Notes: a model not told the origin generated them from the letters alone. DNA of 32,635 nt from an uncultured delta proteobacterium (GCA_903920005.1 CAIXKI010000242.1:1-32635); one strand, 5' to 3'. Shown: positions 24,275-32,635, numbered from the stretch's first letter. Program-made: numbers and translations.

Positions 24275-25483
24275 TCAAAAAGAAACTGGGGTCTTATCGT
24301 ATTCCGTCCAGACGTATTTCTGAAGTTGAACGATATAACAATCTCCCGAATCCCCGGCAGGTCGCCCTTCCCCGGTTTTTACCGATACAGGCGACGGTTC
24401 ATTAGACTTATGAACCGAGACTACGTGGCTAAAATTCTGCCGGCGAAGGTAACCAGCCGCGTTCTGAAGCTCTACGACCACATTGAGTCCCTGCTGAACA
24501 TCCGCGAGAGGAGCTATGCGGTAGAAATCGAAGGGCCGTTGCGGCCGATATATCAACTTAGGATCTGCCGCGGTCGATATCATCTCATCCTTTGCCACAT
24601 CGGTTTCAGGCATATCACTCGATGGCTGCATCTGAAGGTAGGCTCGGACGTTACCCCGGGACGACTCAAACGAGGTTCGCGCCGAAACCTCAAGAGGGAA
24701 CATCACCTCTGACAATTCGTACGGGGACTTCTCAAGATAGAGAGCCCGAGTACCTGTACTGCCCACCGTCTTATATCGCAAAGCTCTCGGACACACGAAG
24801 ACTCCCCAGCCCTCTTCCAGATTTCGCACCGAGGGGATAGCAACATAGAGCGACGATTCGCGCTGACCTTTGACCAACCAGGACAGGGTGATGCCATCCT
24901 CTTTTCCGATCTTAGCCCTGAATCCCCTCGCCTCCTTTGAGAGTTCGGCGTTGCTATGGCTGAACGTTAGCTCCCTAGTCAATTCAAAGAGCGAAAGTTT
25001 GAGGTCAACTGTATTCAGCAGCGCTTTTGACTGATCCTCTGTAGTCGTGGAGCGCGAAAGAAGTTCGTCCATGTTTGGACGAAATCGAAGTGTTATCTCA
25101 CCCACCTCTGACGAGACGGTTGTTTTTGAGCCTGCCCATACACCTGATAGGTGGGTCTCTACCGTCTGGGACTTTTTAGGAGAGGTAAAATTGAGAGGGA
25201 TGTTATTTTTTAAACTATCCCGAAACCTATCAATCTCGTCTCTATTCATCGGATCGAACGTGGCTACAGCCGGAAGCTCAGCTCGAGCCTGCGCGCCATA
25301 AGCAATAACACACCCCCCTAGAAGCCCTGTCAAAAACACCCTGATGGCGATGTTGCGCGAACTGAGTGAGCGCAAAGATGCAGAGCGAACCTGCCGCTCA
25401 TGGCAGTCCATCGCAGACCAGGGGATTTTTGAGATGGCGTCTCGCAACAATCCAGCCATGAGCGAATGTAGTGTCATTTTCAT
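24275..25483 (-). CDS. Exported protein of unknown function downstream of rodA
   Basis: A 402-residue protein with one hydrophobic segment at about 46-70 (RVFLTGLLGGCVIAYGAQARA) ending in an A-x-A site, so a signal peptide preceded by a long basic N-region, or an N-terminal anchor. The mature part is Ser/Thr- and strand-rich, with TFDPMNRDEIDRFRDSLKNN just after cleavage; it has no recognised motif. A later ATG could shorten the N-region. It starts 9 bases after rodA, so it is probably the last gene of the mre operon and may help the envelope; that is inference from position. Confidence 0.75.
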   Translation of the reverse strand: MKMTLHSLMAGLLRDAISKIPWSAMDCHERQVRSASLRSLSSRNIAIRVFLTGLLGGCVIAYGAQARAELPAVATFDPMNRDEIDRFRDSLKNNIPLNFTSPKKSQTVETHLSGVWAGSKTTVSSEVGEITLRFRPNMDELLSRSTTTEDQSKALLNTVDLKLSLFELTRELTFSHSNAELSKEARGFRAKIGKEDGITLSWLVKGQRESSLYVAIPSVRNLEEGWGVFVCPRALRYKTVGSTGTRALYLEKSPYELSEVMFPLEVSARTSFESSRGNVRAYLQMQPSSDMPETDVAKDEMISTAADPKLIYRPQRPFDFYRIAPLADVQQGLNVVVELQNAAGYLRRQNFSHVVSVHKSNEPSPVSVKTGEGRPAGDSGDCYIVQLQKYVWTEYDKTPVSF

Positions 25484-25492
25484 ATCGTCAGC

Positions 25493-26647
25493 TTACCCCG
25501 CTCGAAACTGCAAGCGCCTCATTCCAATGCCCTGCACAATACCGAGACCGAACATTATGGAGAGCATGGATGAACCTCCGTAGCTCACTAAAGGAAGGGG
25601 GATTCCCACTACCGGTAAGAGACCGATTACCATACCGATGTTAATCACGACATGCGCAAAAACTTGCGCAGTAATCCCGAAAGCAACCAGACAGGCGAAC
25701 ATATCCCTCGCCCGTCCAGCTATCCGTAGCATACTCGCGAAAAGGCCGAAGAAAAGCCCCAAAAGGGTCACGCATCCTACGAATCCCCACTCTTCGGCCA
25801 ATACGGAGAATACGAAATCAGTGGTGTGTTCTGGAAGAAACTCAAGCTGCGTCTGCGTCCCCTGACGATACCCCTTACCAAAAAGTTCACCCGAGCCAAC
25901 CGCAATCTTCGACTGCGTAATGTGGTACCCACTCCCGCGGGGATCCGACTCTGGGTCCAAAAGCACCAAGATTCTCCTTTGCTGATAATCATGAAGCATC
26001 TCCCACGCCGGATAGGCGAGAATGAGCACTGAGGCCACAACCGAAAGAAGCGCCTTAGGACGGACTCCTACAAACAGGATCTGAGTGATCCCAACGATAC
26101 CCAACGAGAGAGCCGTTCCAAGATCCGGTTGCCTCGCTATCAGAAACATCGGTATCCCAATGACAAGCGCCGGGACAAAAAGTTCAGTAAGAGCGTAGGC
26201 AGCACCGTTCTTTGGCGGACGACGAGAGAGCACCCGCGCCATCGTCACGATAACACCTAGCTTCATGAACTCTGCGGGTTGAAGGTTGATACCTCCAAGA
26301 CTTAACCACCGACGGGACCCATTTACCACTACACCAAATCCGGCCACAGCAATCAGCAGCACCAGCGCCACTCCATACAGCCCAAACGCGTAGCGATGGA
26401 GTGTCTGAGACGAAATCGCCATACCGATCCCCATCACGACCATTCCTAAAAGGATATAGGTCGCCTGTTTAAGGCATGCGGAGCTTGGAAAATTTACAGA
26501 GAGTAATCCAAAGAGATCAACGGTACCTTCCGCGTCATAGCCCGCGCTAAAAAGTACCACCAAGCCGCAAAGAGGGATGAGAAGAGCAAAGGTCAGGAAC
26601 ACCCAATCAAAATTGCTCAAAACTCCCTTACGTATCCGCGCTACCAT
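25493..26647 (-). CDS. rodA: Peptidoglycan glycosyltransferase RodA
   Basis: SEDS-family polymerase that extends glycan strands during elongation together with PBP2. About ten membrane helices are visible. Marks: NGSRRWLSLGGINLQPAEFM, ARQPDLGTALSL, DPESDPRGSGYHITQSKIAV, GSGELFGKGYRQGTQTQL, PEHTTDFVFSVLAEEWGF, and the final VGIPLPLVSYGGSS. ATG at 26647 is chosen over a TTG at 26653; AGGA lies 7 bases before it. The length of 384 is normal. Confidence 0.97.
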   Translation of the reverse strand: MVARIRKGVLSNFDWVFLTFALLIPLCGLVVLFSAGYDAEGTVDLFGLLSVNFPSSACLKQATYILLGMVVMGIGMAISSQTLHRYAFGLYGVALVLLIAVAGFGVVVNGSRRWLSLGGINLQPAEFMKLGVIVTMARVLSRRPPKNGAAYALTELFVPALVIGIPMFLIARQPDLGTALSLGIVGITQILFVGVRPKALLSVVASVLILAYPAWEMLHDYQQRRILVLLDPESDPRGSGYHITQSKIAVGSGELFGKGYRQGTQTQLEFLPEHTTDFVFSVLAEEWGFVGCVTLLGLFFGLFASMLRIAGRARDMFACLVAFGITAQVFAHVVINIGMVIGLLPVVGIPLPLVSYGGSSMLSIMFGLGIVQGIGMRRLQFRAG

Positions 26648-26656
26648 CAACAAATC

Positions 26657-28525
26657 CTACGGTCGCCTATTCTTATTCTTTTTTGTATCGACTGGCAGGG
26701 GCTCCTCATCTGGAACTCCGAAGTATGCGGCGAAGAGATCCTGAACTACTGGCGCGGCCGCCGCTCCACCGTGACCACCATTCTCTAAAATCGCGGCTAC
26801 CACGATCTTCGGATCCTCCGCTGGAGCAAATCCAGCGAACCAGGCGTGATCATCATCTTTGACACCAGATTCCTTAGATGCGACTTGCGCGGTGCCAGTT
26901 TTTCCTCCGACGGAGATCATCGCCACTTTTGGAAGCGCGGCTTTATGCCCAGTCCCGCGAGGGTGCTCAACAACACCTACCATCGCTTTTTTAAGCGCTT
27001 CGAAGATCGTGGGATCAAGATCGATAGAACGAATAATCTCTGGACCCGCGGGAGCTTGCTCAAGAACGCGCCCATCACTCGCGACCACCTTCATTACCAC
27101 ACGAGGCTTTAAGACTTTTCCGCCATTAACGATAGCCGAGATACCCCTCGCTACTTGGAGCGGCGTCGTTGTTACCGCGCCCTGCCCTATCGATACCGGA
27201 AGCGTCTCGCCAGGATACCACTTCTTGTCTTCTGGATTTCTGAAATACCTAGCCTTCCACTGCGTAGATGGAATCAATCCAGAGCTTTCATCGCCCACAT
27301 CAAGTCCCGTAGGCTCGCCAAAATCAAAGATGTCATGCGCGTATCGGAAGATCCGATCGACGCCGAGACGTTGCCCAACAGTATAGAAGTATACGTCACA
27401 GGACTGCACAATCGCCTCGAATAGATTCACGGAGCCATGCCCTGAATGTTTGTGACAGTGAAATCGCCTGCCACCCATCTTCATATATCCGGGACACCTG
27501 AACTTCTCTTGTGGGGTCACAACACCCTCCGCCAACGCGGCGGCGGCCACAAAGATCTTAAACACCGAGCCTGGTGGATAGGCGCCCTGCGTAACGCGAT
27601 TCGTTAACTTGTGATCCTTTCCTTCGATGAGATCAGTCCACACCTCTTTCGACATCTCTGAGGTAAATATGCCCGGAGAAAATCTTGGGGCTGCCGCTGC
27701 GGCTAAAATCTCTCCCGTTTGCGGATTCATCGCCACGATGGCGCCTTTTCGACCAGCCAAACTTCGATCCGCGATCTCCTGCAACTTTCTATCAATCGTG
27801 AGCACAATGTCACTTCCAGGAAGCGCGAGATGCGAATAAGCCGCGCCGATCTTATTTCCCGACGCGTTAACAATCACCGCTTGCGAACCACGCTCCCCCT
27901 GGAGATAGCGCTCGTAGCGCCCCTCTATCCCCGATTGCCCTACGACATCCCCCATTCGATAGCCCGCGTATGAGGTATTCTTGAGCTGATCACCGGAGAT
28001 CTCCCGAATGTACCCTACAAGGTGCGCGGCTAATTCTCCATTCACATAATCCCGCGCGGGAACGACGCTAATAATCACTCCTGGAAGACGATGTCGTTGG
28101 GCGGAGATCTTGGCAATCATGTCTCGCGAGACGTCACGCAAGATGAGCTTGGGCTCATACTTGCTCCGCTTTCCCTGGCGAGTGAGTTTTTCCAAGAGCG
28201 TCGCGGGGTCTTGTCCAACTATCTCCGCGAGAAGGGTAATGGTATCCGTTGGATTCGGACTGTCCTCAATGACGAGATCAACGTTGAGCGAGGGCCTATT
28301 ACGCACCAAAACCTCTCCGTTACGATCCACGATGAGCCCTCTTGAAGGCGGCACATACACGGTACGCAATCGATTATTCTCCGAACGATCTCGAAAGAAC
28401 TCGCCTTTTATAATCTGTAAGTGCCAGAGCCGGAGCGTCAGCGCAAAAACACAAAACGCCGCTAAGCCTAGAGCCATCCATATTCGGAGCGATACGTTGA
28501 TGGAGGGTCTTTCAAACGACGACAT
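26657..28525 (-). CDS. mrdA: Penicillin-binding protein 2 (class B transpeptidase)
   Basis: Cross-links peptidoglycan in elongation as partner of RodA. The 622-residue protein has a single N-terminal membrane helix (about 13-34), the pedestal region with PPSRGLIVDRNGEVL, and the transpeptidase domain with S320-V-F-K323, the SxN-type SCD box, and KTGTAQ near 555. The zinc-type insert FRCPGYMKMGGRRFHCHKH is the normal PBP2 form. The C-terminus is a basic KKNKNRRP tail. It lies between mreD and rodA with 3-base gaps. Confidence 0.97.
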   Translation of the reverse strand: MSSFERPSINVSLRIWMALGLAAFCVFALTLRLWHLQIIKGEFFRDRSENNRLRTVYVPPSRGLIVDRNGEVLVRNRPSLNVDLVIEDSPNPTDTITLLAEIVGQDPATLLEKLTRQGKRSKYEPKLILRDVSRDMIAKISAQRHRLPGVIISVVPARDYVNGELAAHLVGYIREISGDQLKNTSYAGYRMGDVVGQSGIEGRYERYLQGERGSQAVIVNASGNKIGAAYSHLALPGSDIVLTIDRKLQEIADRSLAGRKGAIVAMNPQTGEILAAAAAPRFSPGIFTSEMSKEVWTDLIEGKDHKLTNRVTQGAYPPGSVFKIFVAAAALAEGVVTPQEKFRCPGYMKMGGRRFHCHKHSGHGSVNLFEAIVQSCDVYFYTVGQRLGVDRIFRYAHDIFDFGEPTGLDVGDESSGLIPSTQWKARYFRNPEDKKWYPGETLPVSIGQGAVTTTPLQVARGISAIVNGGKVLKPRVVMKVVASDGRVLEQAPAGPEIIRSIDLDPTIFEALKKAMVGVVEHPRGTGHKAALPKVAMISVGGKTGTAQVASKESGVKDDDHAWFAGFAPAEDPKIVVAAILENGGHGGAAAAPVVQDLFAAYFGVPDEEPLPVDTKKNKNRRP

Positions 28526-28528
28526 GCG

Positions 28529-29044
28529 CTATACCGCCGAGAGAGCCGTCCCTCGTCCGATCCCATGAGAGGCGTTGCGGCGAGCACGTCGGGTTAACAG
28601 GGAGAGCCCTAAAGGCGCGAATAAAGCGGTAACAAGCGCCTGCCCGATCACCTGCTTCGGATATTCCCAGTTCATACTTGGGTATTCGGCTCCGAAGAGG
28701 GAGAAAAGAACATTAGCGGCCACAACGGAAAGGAAGGTGATTATCATCGCGGCAACACCAGACTCAATGAACAGACGGTGCGATAGCACCGCAAGTACTC
28801 CATAGACAACCACAAGGGCACCCGCCCAAGGACCGACCAACATCGCCGAAGAGAAGTCCATGAGAAGACCGAGAACAAAAGTCATGACGCATCCGAATAC
28901 CGATACTTCGGAGAAGGCAAGCGACACCACTAAGACAACAACGAGTTGAGGAACAAGCGAGACAGGAAGCCCAATGTGCAGCAACGATCCCTGAAGAGCG
29001 CAACAGACAATACCTAACAGCGATAAGCCAACAAACTTTTTCAT
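28529..29044 (-). CDS. mreD: Rod shape-determining protein MreD
   Basis: A 171-residue integral membrane protein with about five hydrophobic helices, including SLVPQLVVVLVVSLAFSEVS and FVLGLLMDFSSAMLVGPWAG, the second holding the LxDxxS/G pattern common in MreD. It links MreC and MreB to the Rod complex. Its gene follows mreC closely and a GGAGAGAGG spans the mreC stop, so it is translationally coupled. Sequence conservation of MreD is low; position makes the call firm. Confidence 0.92.
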   Translation of the reverse strand: MKKFVGLSLLGIVCCALQGSLLHIGLPVSLVPQLVVVLVVSLAFSEVSVFGCVMTFVLGLLMDFSSAMLVGPWAGALVVVYGVLAVLSHRLFIESGVAAMIITFLSVVAANVLFSLFGAEYPSMNWEYPKQVIGQALVTALFAPLGLSLLTRRARRNASHGIGRGTALSAV

Positions 29045-29047
29045 ACC

Positions 29048-29932
29048 CTAGCCTCTCTCCTTCGTGCGCTGTGTGAGGGGCGCTCTCATGACAGCATCCT
29101 CTTCACGCTTGGCCTGATGTCCCGTGACGATCAGAACCTCCTCAAGACGAGCAAAATCAACCGCGGGCTTCACGGCGATATTTTGAAGAAGAGTCCCATT
29201 TTCAACTCCTATCTGCGCGATGCTCCCTACTACGATACCCTTTGGGAACACCCCGTCCATTCCAGAGGTCACGACCACGTCCCCCACACGTACCGGGGAC
29301 TCTTTTGCGACATAGTTTAAAAAACACGACGACGAGCCCGAACCTTCTACGACCCCACGAGCTCTATTGTCTTGCACAATCGCGTCTACACCACTTACGT
29401 GATCGGTCATCAAAAGGATCCTTGAATAATTAGGACTCACGGAGACCACTTGCCCGACCACACCTCGCGGATGAACCACAGGCATCCCCTCTACAACGCC
29501 GTGAGCGCTACCTTTATTCACAACGATCGCCTTCACCCAACCTGTCGGTTCATTCGCGATCACTGACGCGGCAACCCCCTTCAACTCGAACACCGAACCG
29601 AGCTCAAGCAGATCACGCAAACGTTTATTTTCTTTTAACTGCTCATCGAATGCCGCCTTGTCGGCCTCAAGCCGCTCCACCTGAGCGACCAACATTCTAT
29701 TCTTCTCCGCGACACCTACGAGAATGAAATAGCGATCCCAAATCGACCCACTTCCATCGACGACCGAATCAACACCGGAGTAAAGCGGGGAAACAAGCTC
29801 CGAGACGGCCGTCGCTCCTACTCGCGCGAACCAAGGATTGCGCGCGCTATACGCGGTGAGAAGAAGAGAGCAGCACAGAAGAACGAACGAGACTATCGCT
29901 ACCTTTGACCTTTCCGAGACTCCAACTCTCAT
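29048..29932 (-). CDS. mreC: Rod shape-determining protein MreC
   Basis: A periplasmic scaffold of the elongasome anchored by one membrane helix (VAIVSFVLLCCSLLLTAY). A coiled coil follows (AEKNRMLVAQVERLEADKAA region), then the two beta domains with NEPTGWVKAIVVNKGSAHGV, GMPVVHPRGVVGQVVSVSPN, LLMTDHVSGVDAIVQ, and GDVVVTSGMDGVFPKGIVVG. The ATG at 29932 has TGGGA directly upstream; a TTG at 29938 would add two residues. Product 294 residues. Confidence 0.95.
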   Translation of the reverse strand: MRVGVSERSKVAIVSFVLLCCSLLLTAYSARNPWFARVGATAVSELVSPLYSGVDSVVDGSGSIWDRYFILVGVAEKNRMLVAQVERLEADKAAFDEQLKENKRLRDLLELGSVFELKGVAASVIANEPTGWVKAIVVNKGSAHGVVEGMPVVHPRGVVGQVVSVSPNYSRILLMTDHVSGVDAIVQDNRARGVVEGSGSSSCFLNYVAKESPVRVGDVVVTSGMDGVFPKGIVVGSIAQIGVENGTLLQNIAVKPAVDFARLEEVLIVTGHQAKREEDAVMRAPLTQRTKERG

Positions 29933-30015
29933 TCCCAAACCAGCATCCCCTCTTAGTACTCGTCGCCCTTACCCATCGGATCGACGACATTCGCTACATA
30001 ACGGCTTCGCTATCT

Positions 30016-31053
30016 TTACCGAAGCACGACCTCTCTAAGCTCTTCAAGCCTATCGAGCACCTGACCTGAGCCTACGACAACAGCGGAGAGCGGATCTTCG
30101 GCGACTCTCGTTGGAATCCCAACCTCCCGCGCTATTCGTATATCAAGGTTTTTAAGGAGAGCCCCTCCTCCCACCATCGTAATGCCGCGCTCCACGATGT
30201 CGCCGGAGAGCTCCGGTGGACATTTTTCAAGAGCTCGACGAACGACCTCAAGGATCTGATTGATGGGCTCCGTCAGCGCCTCGTGTACTTCACTCTCAGA
30301 TATAACGATCGACTTCGGAAACCCATGAACGAGATCCCGTCCTTTCGCCTCAACGTATTCAGGGTCAGCACTCGGCATCGCGTTTCCAACCGCGATCTTA
30401 ATCTGCTCGGCGGTGCGGTCTCCTATCATGACATTATGCCGACGACGCACATAACTTGCGACGGCTTCGTCCATCTTGTCTCCCCCGAGGCGAACCGATT
30501 CGGAGTACACAATTCCCTTCATTGAGATCACCCCGATCTCAGTTGTTCCCCCACCGATCGCGAGGATCATGTTGCCAAGGGGTTCCGCAACGGGCAGCCC
30601 CGCGCCAATAGCGGCGGCCATCGGCTCTCCGATCAAGAACACCTCTCGAGCTCCCGCGGACTCCGCGGACTCACGAACCGCTCGTCGCTCTACCTCAGTG
30701 ATGCCGTGAGGAACACAGATAATAATGCGCGGACGGAAGAGTGAACGACCCCTCGTCGCTTTACGAATCAAAACGCGCAACATCTCCTCGGTCATCTCAA
30801 AATCCGCTATCACTCCATCCTTCATAGGGCGGATGGCAGTGATCGACTCAGGAGTACGCCCCAACATCTCTTTAGCTTCAGTTCCAACCGCGACAACTTT
30901 GCGCCGACCTCCAAACCCGCCCTTCTCGACGGCGACAACGGACGGCTCATTGCACACGACGCCACGGCCCTTTTTGTAGATAAGTGTGTTTGCTGTGCCG
31001 AGATCAATGGCAAGATCGTTGGAAAAGAAACCAAACAGTGAATCAAATACCAT
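30016..31053 (-). CDS. mreB: Rod shape-determining protein MreB
   Basis: The bacterial actin homologue that guides cell-wall synthesis. The 345-residue protein starts FFSNDLAIDLGTANTLIY (phosphate 1), has AIGGGTTEIGVISMKG (phosphate 2) and MVGGGALLKNLDIRIA near the C-terminus (adenosine site). IVVCNEPSVVAV-type and RPMKDGVIADFEMTEEML blocks are standard. It opens the mreB-mreC-mreD-mrdA-rodA operon. No strong ribosome site is seen. Confidence 0.97.
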   Translation of the reverse strand: MVFDSLFGFFSNDLAIDLGTANTLIYKKGRGVVCNEPSVVAVEKGGFGGRRKVVAVGTEAKEMLGRTPESITAIRPMKDGVIADFEMTEEMLRVLIRKATRGRSLFRPRIIICVPHGITEVERRAVRESAESAGAREVFLIGEPMAAAIGAGLPVAEPLGNMILAIGGGTTEIGVISMKGIVYSESVRLGGDKMDEAVASYVRRRHNVMIGDRTAEQIKIAVGNAMPSADPEYVEAKGRDLVHGFPKSIVISESEVHEALTEPINQILEVVRRALEKCPPELSGDIVERGITMVGGGALLKNLDIRIAREVGIPTRVAEDPLSAVVVGSGQVLDRLEELREVVLR

Positions 31054-31104
31054 AATGCGCGCTCGAGGCTCGGAAGAGATCCAAACATCTCTCCGGTATT
31101 GATC

Positions 31105-31133
31105 ATAATGGAGGCCTACGACTCGAATTTCAA
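31105..31133 (-). promoter_or_regulatory. Promoter for the mreB operon
   Basis: On the minus strand TTGAAA (31128-31133), a 17-base gap, then CATTAT (31105-31110). It lies between the terminator of the upstream small gene and mreB, giving a leader of about 45 bases. Confidence 0.5.
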
Positions 31134-31145
31134 CCGTAGCCTCAT

Positions 31146-31186
31146 AAAAAAAACCTACGCTGCTTCCTGAAGCGAACGTAGGTTTT
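31146..31186 (-). terminator. Intrinsic terminator of the small gene 31207-31527
   Basis: AAAACCTACG (31150-31159) pairs perfectly with CGTAGGTTTT (31177-31186) and GCTTC/GAAGC pair inside. On the minus strand eight T follow (31146-31153). This is the clearest terminator in the window and separates the small gene from mreB. Confidence 0.9.
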
Positions 31187-31206
31187 AACAGCTGGAAGAC
31201 GCGTAT

Positions 31207-31527
31207 TTACGCTGGGCTCGCTACGAGTCCGGAAGGTACCAGATCAGCTTGGTCGACCTCACTCCATTTTGAATTCAGGAATGACACTTGGTCCTCCGGG
31301 CTCAATCGGCTGTCTACGAAAATGAAGTTTTGGGACAACGACCGACACGCGCCGCTCAGCACCCGCCAGCAGTGCCCCCTTTTAAGCTCCTCACGACGAA
31401 CGAGATACCCTAACTGCTCAAGCTGATTAACTAACTCTTTATATTGAGTAGTCTGAGCTTCGGTCCACGTCGGACGAGAACTCTTCTTACGCTTGCCTTT
31501 TTTTATCATGGCCATACCAGCTTTCAC
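31207..31527 (-). CDS. Small basic protein of unknown function
   Basis: A 106-residue protein with a lysine-rich N-terminus (KKGKRKKSSRPTW), a helix (YKELVNQLEQLGYLVRREEL) and the segment RGHCWRVLSGACRS followed by FIFVDSRLSPEDQVSFL. I have the impression that this last pattern recurs in small proteins of deltaproteobacteria and planctomycetes, but no function is known to me. The start is GTG at 31527 because GGGAG lies 6 bases upstream; ATG codons at 31515 and 31509 are less well placed. It has its own terminator and is divergent from rplS. Confidence 0.75.
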   Translation of the reverse strand: MKAGMAMIKKGKRKKSSRPTWTEAQTTQYKELVNQLEQLGYLVRREELKRGHCWRVLSGACRSLSQNFIFVDSRLSPEDQVSFLNSKWSEVDQADLVPSGLVASPA

Positions 31528-31829
31528 AGAAAACTCCCGATAAAATCAATACGTTGCACAGCCTTCAGCGACGATCCCCTGCCTCCACAACCTTAAAAGG
31601 TGTGAAGCGGTTTGATTGAACTGCACGTGGGACTGTGATACAACCACCCCTCATTGTTTGAATTAAGTGTGGCTTTTTAGCAAGAGTCCAAGCTTCGTAA
31701 AGTCGGGAAAGAGTTCAAAAAACCTCCCGTCATCACCGTTCTACGGATTAACGGAAACCCGTTACCCTAGAATAGTCGCGCTTGGAATAGAAGTTTGAGT
31801 CACGACGTGCAGACGCGGAGAGCAGAATT
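31528..31829. other. Divergent intergenic region before rplS
   Basis: 302 bases without a gene. Dyads seen: CACA(A)CCTT-AA-AAGGTGTG (31586-31604), CGGGA (31704-31708) with TCCCG (31725-31729), and TAACGG-AAAC-CCGTTA (31749-31764). TAGAAT at 31768-31773 could be the rplS -10 although no good -35 lies before it; the last dyad would then overlap the spacer and -35 area and could be an operator. The rplS ribosome site GGAG lies 10 bases before the ATG. Confidence 0.4.
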
Positions 31830-32288
31830 ATGACAACTGGTGAAGAGACCACAACCACAGCACAAGCCAACACCGTACCTGTGGTGCCACAGGTAAAAAT
31901 GACCCTTGAAGGGGCAATCAAGAGCATCTCAAGCTCATTCGTTAAGTCGGACCTTCCTGACTTCAAGCCAGGCGACGTAGTTCGCGTTCACGCTAAGATC
32001 ATCGAAGGAACGAAGGAGCGTGTTCAGATATTCGAGGGCATCGTTCTCAAGCGCAGCAAGGGAACTCATGCAGACGCCACTTTCACCGTGCGTAAGGTTT
32101 CTTACAACATCGGCGTAGAGAGGACCTTCCCGGTTCACAGCCCACGTATTGAGAAGATCGAAATCATGACGCGCGCTAAGGTTCGTCGTGCTCGCCTCTT
32201 CTACATCCGACCACTTCGAGGAAAGGCTTCTCGTATGAAGACCCTCTTCACGAACAGCGGAAAGCCTCAGGGCACCAAGGCGGCATAA
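31830..32288 (+). CDS. rplS: 50S ribosomal protein L19
   Basis: bL19 lies at the subunit interface of the ribosome. The core is intact: [87 protein letters not shown]. At 152 residues it is longer than the usual 115-120; about 25 Thr- and Val-rich residues precede the core ([20 protein letters not shown]) and a short tail follows. It is not next to rpsP, rimM or trmD, its usual operon partners, and it has a terminator of its own, so it looks monocistronic. Confidence 0.97.
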   Translation: MTTGEETTTTAQANTVPVVPQVKMTLEGAIKSISSSFVKSDLPDFKPGDVVRVHAKIIEGTKERVQIFEGIVLKRSKGTHADATFTVRKVSYNIGVERTFPVHSPRIEKIEIMTRAKVRRARLFYIRPLRGKASRMKTLFTNSGKPQGTKAA

Positions 32289-32314
32289 GCGGCCTCAAGC
32301 ATAAAAAAAGAAAG

Positions 32315-32338
32315 GGCGGCCGCGAGGTCGCCTTTTTT
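32315..32338 (+). terminator. Intrinsic terminator of rplS
   Basis: GGCGGCC (32315-32321), a GCGA loop, GGTCGCC (32326-32332; one G-U pair), then six T (32333-32338). It starts 26 bases after the rplS stop. Confidence 0.9.
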
Positions 32339-32536
32339 ATTGGCTGCGGGCCTTACGGCCTTGGAGTTTGATTACCTGCGAGTTGAACTTTAGATTTGGC
32401 CCATCAGGAAACTTGGTCGATCAAGAAACTCTGAACGACCGATAATCGGGGGAAGTTTCGGCACACGGACAATCAAGGCATAGGCCCTTGAAGCATAGTC
32501 AACAAATGACCGCACAGCGGGGAGTCCACCTACCTA
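32339..32536. other. Non-coding stretch after rplS
   Basis: No gene is seen. GGTCG and CGACC near 32430-32450 can pair, and CCACC (32526-32530) faces GGTGG (32541-32545) at the start of the dispersed element. Confidence 0.5.
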
Positions 32537-32635
32537 GCAGGGTGGTGAAAAATGGTTCCGTCGTGAGCATTTTGATCGTTGAGACGAAACGAGGCGGAGA
32601 TTGCGAAAAAACCGGAGGCGTATCCTCTGAGATAC
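32537..32635 (+). repeat. Dispersed structured element, copy 2 (cut by the right edge)
   Basis: Same order of conserved blocks as copy 1 near 9568: GCAGG, GGTTCCG, GTGAG, TTTT, GAAACGA, GGCGGAG, GAAAA, GGCGTATCC. The hairpin GTATC (32620-32624), CTCTGA, GATAC (32631-32635) continues beyond the window. The loop differs from copy 1 (CAATGA) while the stem is kept. Left of the stem AAAAAACCGGAGGCG suggests the same longer arm. An insertion of about 8-9 bases follows the TTTT. Confidence 0.65.

Noticed and set aside
1-32635. tRNA or rRNA genes
   Set aside because: No cloverleaf with the T-arm GTTCGA pattern in context and no rRNA-like sequence was found in the gaps.

Overview
The window reads as chromosomal housekeeping DNA from a Gram-negative, rod-shaped bacterium. 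Evidence is a complete mreB-mreC-mreD-mrdA-rodA elongasome operon, a lipoprotein resembling LppC/LpoA, several Sec signal peptides, and mostly ATG starts with GGAGG-type ribosome sites. Gene content and style suggest a deltaproteobacterium-like lineage (Bdellovibrionota, Myxococcota or a related candidate group), but no sequence feature fixes the taxonomy. No tRNA, rRNA, phage, transposase or CRISPR array was seen.

Layout from left to right. (1) 1-2360, minus strand: ssb, a DUF445 membrane protein, an SDR oxidoreductase and the serine-rich start of a gene cut by the left edge. (2) 2547-5494, plus strand: a YceD/DUF177 protein without the usual rpmF, a GT4-like glycosyltransferase and a secreted protein of unknown function. 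(3) 5518-5783: a five-copy 53-bp tandem array filling the gap between two convergent genes for exported proteins. (4) 5783-9299, minus: a secreted HExxH metallopeptidase and the Lon protease. (5) 9300-9739: a non-coding gap holding a structured element that recurs at the right end of the window. (6) 9740-15631, minus: an LpoA-like lipoprotein, then dnaJ, dnaK and grpE. (7) 15755-17239: recO on plus, convergent with an FmdB zinc ribbon and a DUF167 protein. (8) 17377-18913, minus: a BON/DUF5335/CBS group that looks like one stress cassette. (9) 19158-20591, minus: an HD-domain phosphohydrolase. (10) 20829-24064, minus: an operon of guaB (divergent IMP dehydrogenase clade), a hypothetical gene, maf and yggS, preceded by a GC-rich leader ending in a terminator-like stem. 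(11) 24275-31053, minus: mreB-mreC-mreD-mrdA-rodA plus an exported hypothetical protein. (12) 31207-31527, minus: a small basic protein with a clear intrinsic terminator. (13) 31830-32288, plus: rplS standing alone, with its own terminator and then the second copy of the dispersed element.

Functional themes: proteostasis (Lon, DnaK/DnaJ/GrpE), DNA maintenance (SSB, RecO, Maf, an HD dNTPase-like protein), cell-wall elongation (MreBCD, PBP2, RodA, LpoA-like lipoprotein) and purine synthesis (IMPDH). The least explained parts are the dispersed hairpin element (about 9568-9700 and 32537 to the right edge), the 53-bp array, and the guaB leader. All functional assignments come from reading motifs by eye; no database search was possible.
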